The position numbers were made by a program, and so were the translations under genes. From NCBI GenBank assembly GCA_023131935.1, contig JAGLYY010000017.1:1-6342 (forward strand): 6,342 bases of DNA. The letters are read 5' to 3'. Position 1 is the stretch's first letter, and each line of letters opens with the position of its first letter. The notes under the pieces are model-generated. The model had not been told where the DNA came from, did no database searches, and saw nothing but the letters and a program-made list of their open reading frames with translations. The stretch is from Spirochaetales bacterium (GTDB lineage Bacteria; Spirochaetota; Spirochaetia; JAGLYY01). Shown here in pieces: positions 3,574-6,342 of this stretch.

Positions 3574-6342
3574 ATGACTAAAAAGAATTTAGAGATTAAA
3601 GAACTGAACACACAGCTTGGACAGGTGGTGATTCCGGATGCAGCTATCAAGCGTCTGGAAGAGAAAGAGATAAAGACCCTGAAAGATATACGGCTGAAGG
3701 GAGGGATTCCGCGCTTTGAAGACTTGCCCCCTGAAGAAGAGAAGGCAGTGAAAAAAGTTGAAGCACATGCTTATATCCGCCTCATATCTGACGACCTGAA
3801 GGTAAACGATACTCTGATAGATGCTGGTTTCCGGAACACCGCAGATATCTCCAGGTTGACGAGAAATGATTTTGTTGTAAAGGCGAAAGAGGCAGGTATT
3901 AAAGCAGATATAGCTTCTGCAATCCATGCAAAATCTACTGCTGCGAGCGCTGTTTTCAATAATGTAATAACCAGCGCAAGGGTTGAAATGGCAAATAACT
4001 TTGATATTAAACCAGCAGTTGATATAGAAGGAACATTCCCTATACAATGCGAATGTAGGGAGTGCGAATCTGCGGTAAGCCCTCTTGCCTACCTGACAGA
4101 CCTCCTTGACTATACCATTACACATGTAAAAAAGAACACTGGTTATTCCATTGACTTGAATACCCTCGAAGAGGAGTTGCACCAGCCTTTTAAAAGATAT
4201 ATAGCCGCGTGTGAGGAAGTGGATAGAAAGGTAAGACAGGTAAGGGTCTGTATTGAGGTGCTCAGAAGCCATCTGAAGGATGATTCACCATATCCATCCT
4301 ATCTCTTCGAAGCGTACAAAACCCTTCTCAACAGGATAGGAACAACCTATGATGAAATACGCTTAGCAAGAACTGCCGATCCCAACAAGCGCGAGGCTCT
4401 GGCGAACCGTTTAGGCATTGACCTTAGCGAGGAGCGTCCCGACGAGCTTGATGCGCTCTTCTTGACGTCTGAAAATATCACACTAGAACAAACCCTGGAA
4501 AAGCTTTTCGGGTTGGTGGATACAACTCGTGACCCGCTTTCTGATGGCGCTAAAATCCCCGATTTCCTGAGCTGGCGTTTGAAGCATCTGCGCACGCTCT
4601 GGAAAGAACAGGATTGGCCTGGTGACCCATACACACAACGTATCATGCCAATTATTGATCCCGATGTGATAAACCCCGATGATTTTCGCCTTACTGAACA
4701 GAACGAGTCCGTTTTTGAACTTTGGAAAGAACGCCGTGAGTGGGTAGATAAAACTATGGAGCAACTCGACAGAGACCGCAAAATTAACGGGCTGGATCAT
4801 ATCCTGGGGTATACCCTAAAACTGGCCCTGGGTGGCGACCCGCTGCCTGATCTTGATGCACTTCTTAAGAACCTTAGGAAAGGCGAGAATCTCGAAGACA
4901 CAGAAGATCAGATCAGAAGTATGAATCTCACGGTAGAACGCTTCACCAGGCTCATGGTGATTCGTGCCAAACATATCCGGGCTGAAAACAATTATGAAAG
5001 CGAAGCGGTTAATAATGAAGAATGGCGTGAAGTCTATTCGATTCTAATACAAGCAGGGAAAAAGATCGTGTACGCTTACTGTATAGCGGAAGAGCAGGAA
5101 AAGCATGTAAATCTCGGTCCAAAACAGTTCTGGATCTCGCTACGGCAGCCTAAAGAGGGGGACTGCCCCCCTGCTCATTTGGCTCAGCAACCAGTGATAG
5201 ATCCCGAATTGTTAAATGTAGAAGAGCTTCCAGAGCCCCTGGCTGGCGGCTACGCAGTGGTAATCTGGGAGGCACGTCGAGCAAGATTAGACCAGATATA
5301 CGAAAAACTAAAGGCAGAGCAGGAAGAAAGAGGCTTTGTTGCGATGCTAAAGTTGGCTGTCGGTGACCCGGAGCCCGGAGATGATTTGCTACACGATTTG
5401 GACAATCTTGAAGAGAACCTGCATAGCACAGATCCGGAGGTTGTGGCAACCGCAAGATGGAACATCAAAAACGGCCTCCATATGACGGTGATAGCTTTCA
5501 GGCGTCTGATGTCTATCAAAGCCAAAGCCGATAACCCTGATTCTGAGCCAACAGATGAAGAATTGGCTGAAGTGTACGCAATCCTGACTTCGGCTTTTAA
5601 GTTAAAGAGGGAGTATCCCAACTGGATAAGTCAAGAAGAGAAACTCCCACTTATCGATCCTGATGTTCTCGAACTAACTGATCTCACAGAGCCGACAATT
5701 GGCAAACGCGCTATTGCACTATGGCACGCGCGACAGGCGAAAGTTGACAGGACTTACGAAAATCTGAAGGACACAGGCGAGACAGAGGGGCTTGATGCCA
5801 TGCTCCGAGAGGCCCTTGGTGAGCCTGACCCGGAGAACCCGTTGCCTCATAATTTGGCTGTGCTTAACGAAAACCTGAAAAGCGGCGACAGTGAAAGGGT
5901 TAATGAGGCAACAATAAAGATCACCAATGACCTCTTCATGACGGTCAATGATTTCACCCGCTTGATGGAAATTAAGGACAAGTACGCAGACCCCAATACG
6001 CTCGAAAAGCCAGCAGAGAAAGAGTGGGCCGAGGTCACCACGATCCTCACGCAGGCACAGAAGGCGAAAAGAGAATACCCCAACTGGAAAGAAGAAGAAC
6101 AAGACAATGATATTGTTTTTTGGAGTGCTTTGAAAGCCAAGCTGCCGCGCTGGCTTGCAAGTCAGGAAGCCCGTCAACAATGGCTGCAAGCATTGCGAAA
6201 TCGAAGCCAGGCGCCCATAATTGATCCTGATGTGATTGGAGAAGATGATCTGAAAAACTTGATTGATGATGATCCTGCCTATGAGATTCTGGAGGCAAGG
6301 AGAAACTGGGTAAGAGACCAACTGGACGCACTCGAAATGGCA
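3574..6342 (+). CDS. TcA-like toxin complex protein with VRP1-type region and tandem helical repeats (3' partial)
   Basis: The frame is open from ATG 3574 to the window edge (923 codons, no stop). The N-terminal helices (about residues 60-135, with LIDAGFRNTADIS) lead into a VRP1-type segment as found in TcA subunits and the SpvA/VRP1 family: CECREC (Cys159, 161, 164) followed by SAVSPLAYLTDLLDY. Residues about 245-350 (YKTLLNRIGTTYDEIRLAR, LEKLFGLVDTTRDPL) also look like TcA-type proteins. From residue 361 an acidic repeat begins, with copies starting at about 361, 542, 694 and 883. No signal peptide or membrane segment is seen. Known TcA proteins form pentameric channels that bind host cells and inject a TcC payload; they are typically over 1,000 and up to about 2,500 residues long, so the pore and neuraminidase-like parts would lie beyond the window. 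GC content is visibly higher than in the flanking transposons. The family assignment is good; the function here is inferred. Confidence 0.82.
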   Translation, partial: MTKKNLEIKELNTQLGQVVIPDAAIKRLEEKEIKTLKDIRLKGGIPRFEDLPPEEEKAVKKVEAHAYIRLISDDLKVNDTLIDAGFRNTADISRLTRNDFVVKAKEAGIKADIASAIHAKSTAASAVFNNVITSARVEMANNFDIKPAVDIEGTFPIQCECRECESAVSPLAYLTDLLDYTITHVKKNTGYSIDLNTLEEELHQPFKRYIAACEEVDRKVRQVRVCIEVLRSHLKDDSPYPSYLFEAYKTLLNRIGTTYDEIRLARTADPNKREALANRLGIDLSEERPDELDALFLTSENITLEQTLEKLFGLVDTTRDPLSDGAKIPDFLSWRLKHLRTLWKEQDWPGDPYTQRIMPIIDPDVINPDDFRLTEQNESVFELWKERREWVDKTMEQLDRDRKINGLDHILGYTLKLALGGDPLPDLDALLKNLRKGENLEDTEDQIRSMNLTVERFTRLMVIRAKHIRAENNYESEAVNNEEWREVYSILIQAGKKIVYAYCIAEEQEKHVNLGPKQFWISLRQPKEGDCPPAHLAQQPVIDPELLNVEELPEPLAGGYAVVIWEARRARLDQIYEKLKAEQEERGFVAMLKLAVGDPEPGDDLLHDLDNLEENLHSTDPEVVATARWNIKNGLHMTVIAFRRLMSIKAKADNPDSEPTDEELAEVYAILTSAFKLKREYPNWISQEEKLPLIDPDVLELTDLTEPTIGKRAIALWHARQAKVDRTYENLKDTGETEGLDAMLREALGEPDPENPLPHNLAVLNENLKSGDSERVNEATIKITNDLFMTVNDFTRLMEIKDKYADPNTLEKPAEKEWAEVTTILTQAQKAKREYPNWKEEEQDNDIVFWSALKAKLPRWLASQEARQQWLQALRNRSQAPIIDPDVIGEDDLKNLIDDDPAYEILEARRNWVRDQLDALEMA
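4048..4113 (+). other. VRP1-type signature with CxCxxC motif
   Basis: Residues 159-180 of the TcA-like protein contain three cysteines in a C-x-C-x2-C pattern, followed by SPLAYLTDLLDY. The SP-AYL-DLL core is the hallmark of the VRP1 region of TcA-like proteins. The clustered cysteines could bind a metal or form a disulfide; neither is shown by sequence alone. Confidence 0.7.
4654..5196 (+). repeat. Protein repeat copy 1 in the TcA-like gene (residues 361-541)
   Basis: It starts at IDPDVI and continues with LWKERREWVDK, GLDHILGYTLKLALG, LDALLKNL, MNLTVERFTRLMVIRAK, EWREVYSIL and a tail with FWISL. It is the most diverged of the complete copies, with KIVYAYC in place of the KREYPNW seen in copies 2 and 3. 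Confidence 0.75.
5197..5652 (+). repeat. Protein repeat copy 2 in the TcA-like gene (residues 542-693)
   Basis: It starts at IDPELL and shows IWEARRARLDQ, GDPEPGDDLLHDLDNL, LHMTVIAFRRLMSIKAK, ELAEVYAIL and KREYPNW. At about 152 residues it is the shortest copy and lacks the FW-x-x-L insert before the next IDPDV. Confidence 0.8.
5653..6219 (+). repeat. Protein repeat copy 3 in the TcA-like gene (residues 694-882)
   Basis: It starts at IDPDVL and shows LWHARQAKVDR, GLDAMLREALGEPDPE, LPHNLAVLNENL, LFMTVNDFTRLMEIK, EWAEVTTIL and KREYPNW. A tail of about 35 residues (FWSALKAKLPRWLASQEA) follows that copy 2 does not have. Confidence 0.8.
6220..6342 (+). repeat. Protein repeat copy 4, cut by the window edge (residues 883 onward)
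   Basis: It starts at IDPDVIGEDDL and continues with EARRNWVRDQLDALE, matching the first 40 residues of the other copies, so the array goes on past the window. Confidence 0.75.

Noticed and set aside
3589..6331. Several minus-strand open frames within the TcA-like gene
   Set aside because: The plus strand has one continuous 923-codon frame with family motifs and internal repeats, so these are antisense shadows; their resemblance to each other reflects the repeats in the real gene.
4654..6342. DNA-level tandem repeat or CRISPR-like array
   Set aside because: The repetition is at protein level with long, diverged units; there are no short identical repeats with unique spacers. No tRNA or rRNA gene was recognised anywhere in the window.

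Overview
The window looks like a piece of a toxin locus broken up by mobile elements. The host is probably an archaeon, though a bacterium is not excluded. The archaeal reading rests mainly on one promoter: a BRE/TATA-like element (GTGAAA then TATTTATA) is centred about 25 bases upstream of the first ATG of the minus-strand transposase, the spacing expected for a leaderless archaeal transcript. A similar element lies upstream of the large plus-strand gene. That gene also has a strong GGAGG Shine-Dalgarno site, which fits either domain of life.

Layout. (1) Positions 3-383, plus strand: the C-terminal end of a protein that begins before the window. It is a SCP1.201/DddA-like cytidine deaminase toxin domain with an HVE zinc/catalytic motif and a CGAC zinc motif. 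(2) Positions 384-715: a gene-free, AT-rich stretch with no immunity gene visible. (3) Positions 716-2343, minus strand: an IS1634-type (IS4 superfamily DDE) transposase broken into three reading-frame pieces by one in-frame TGA and one single-base frameshift, followed by a terminator-like hairpin. (4) Positions 2344-2531: a short intergenic region with the transposase promoter. (5) Positions 2532-3557, plus strand: a zinc-ribbon transposase-like gene carrying two opposite frameshifts. (6) Positions 3574-6342, plus strand: the first 923 codons of a large gene that runs off the window. It encodes a TcA-like (insecticidal toxin complex A subunit) protein with a VRP1-type region, then three full copies and the start of a fourth copy of an acidic helical repeat.

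How it may fit together. In toxin complexes the A subunit forms a host-binding injection channel, and a TcC or Rhs-like partner carries a variable C-terminal enzyme domain as payload. A deaminase domain at the very end of the upstream protein and a TcA-like gene downstream on the same strand fit such a payload-plus-injector locus, later split by two transposable elements. The Rhs/TcC core itself is outside the window, so this link is inference. Both transposase genes are damaged, whereas the TcA-like frame is open for its whole visible length, so the toxin gene appears intact as far as it can be seen.
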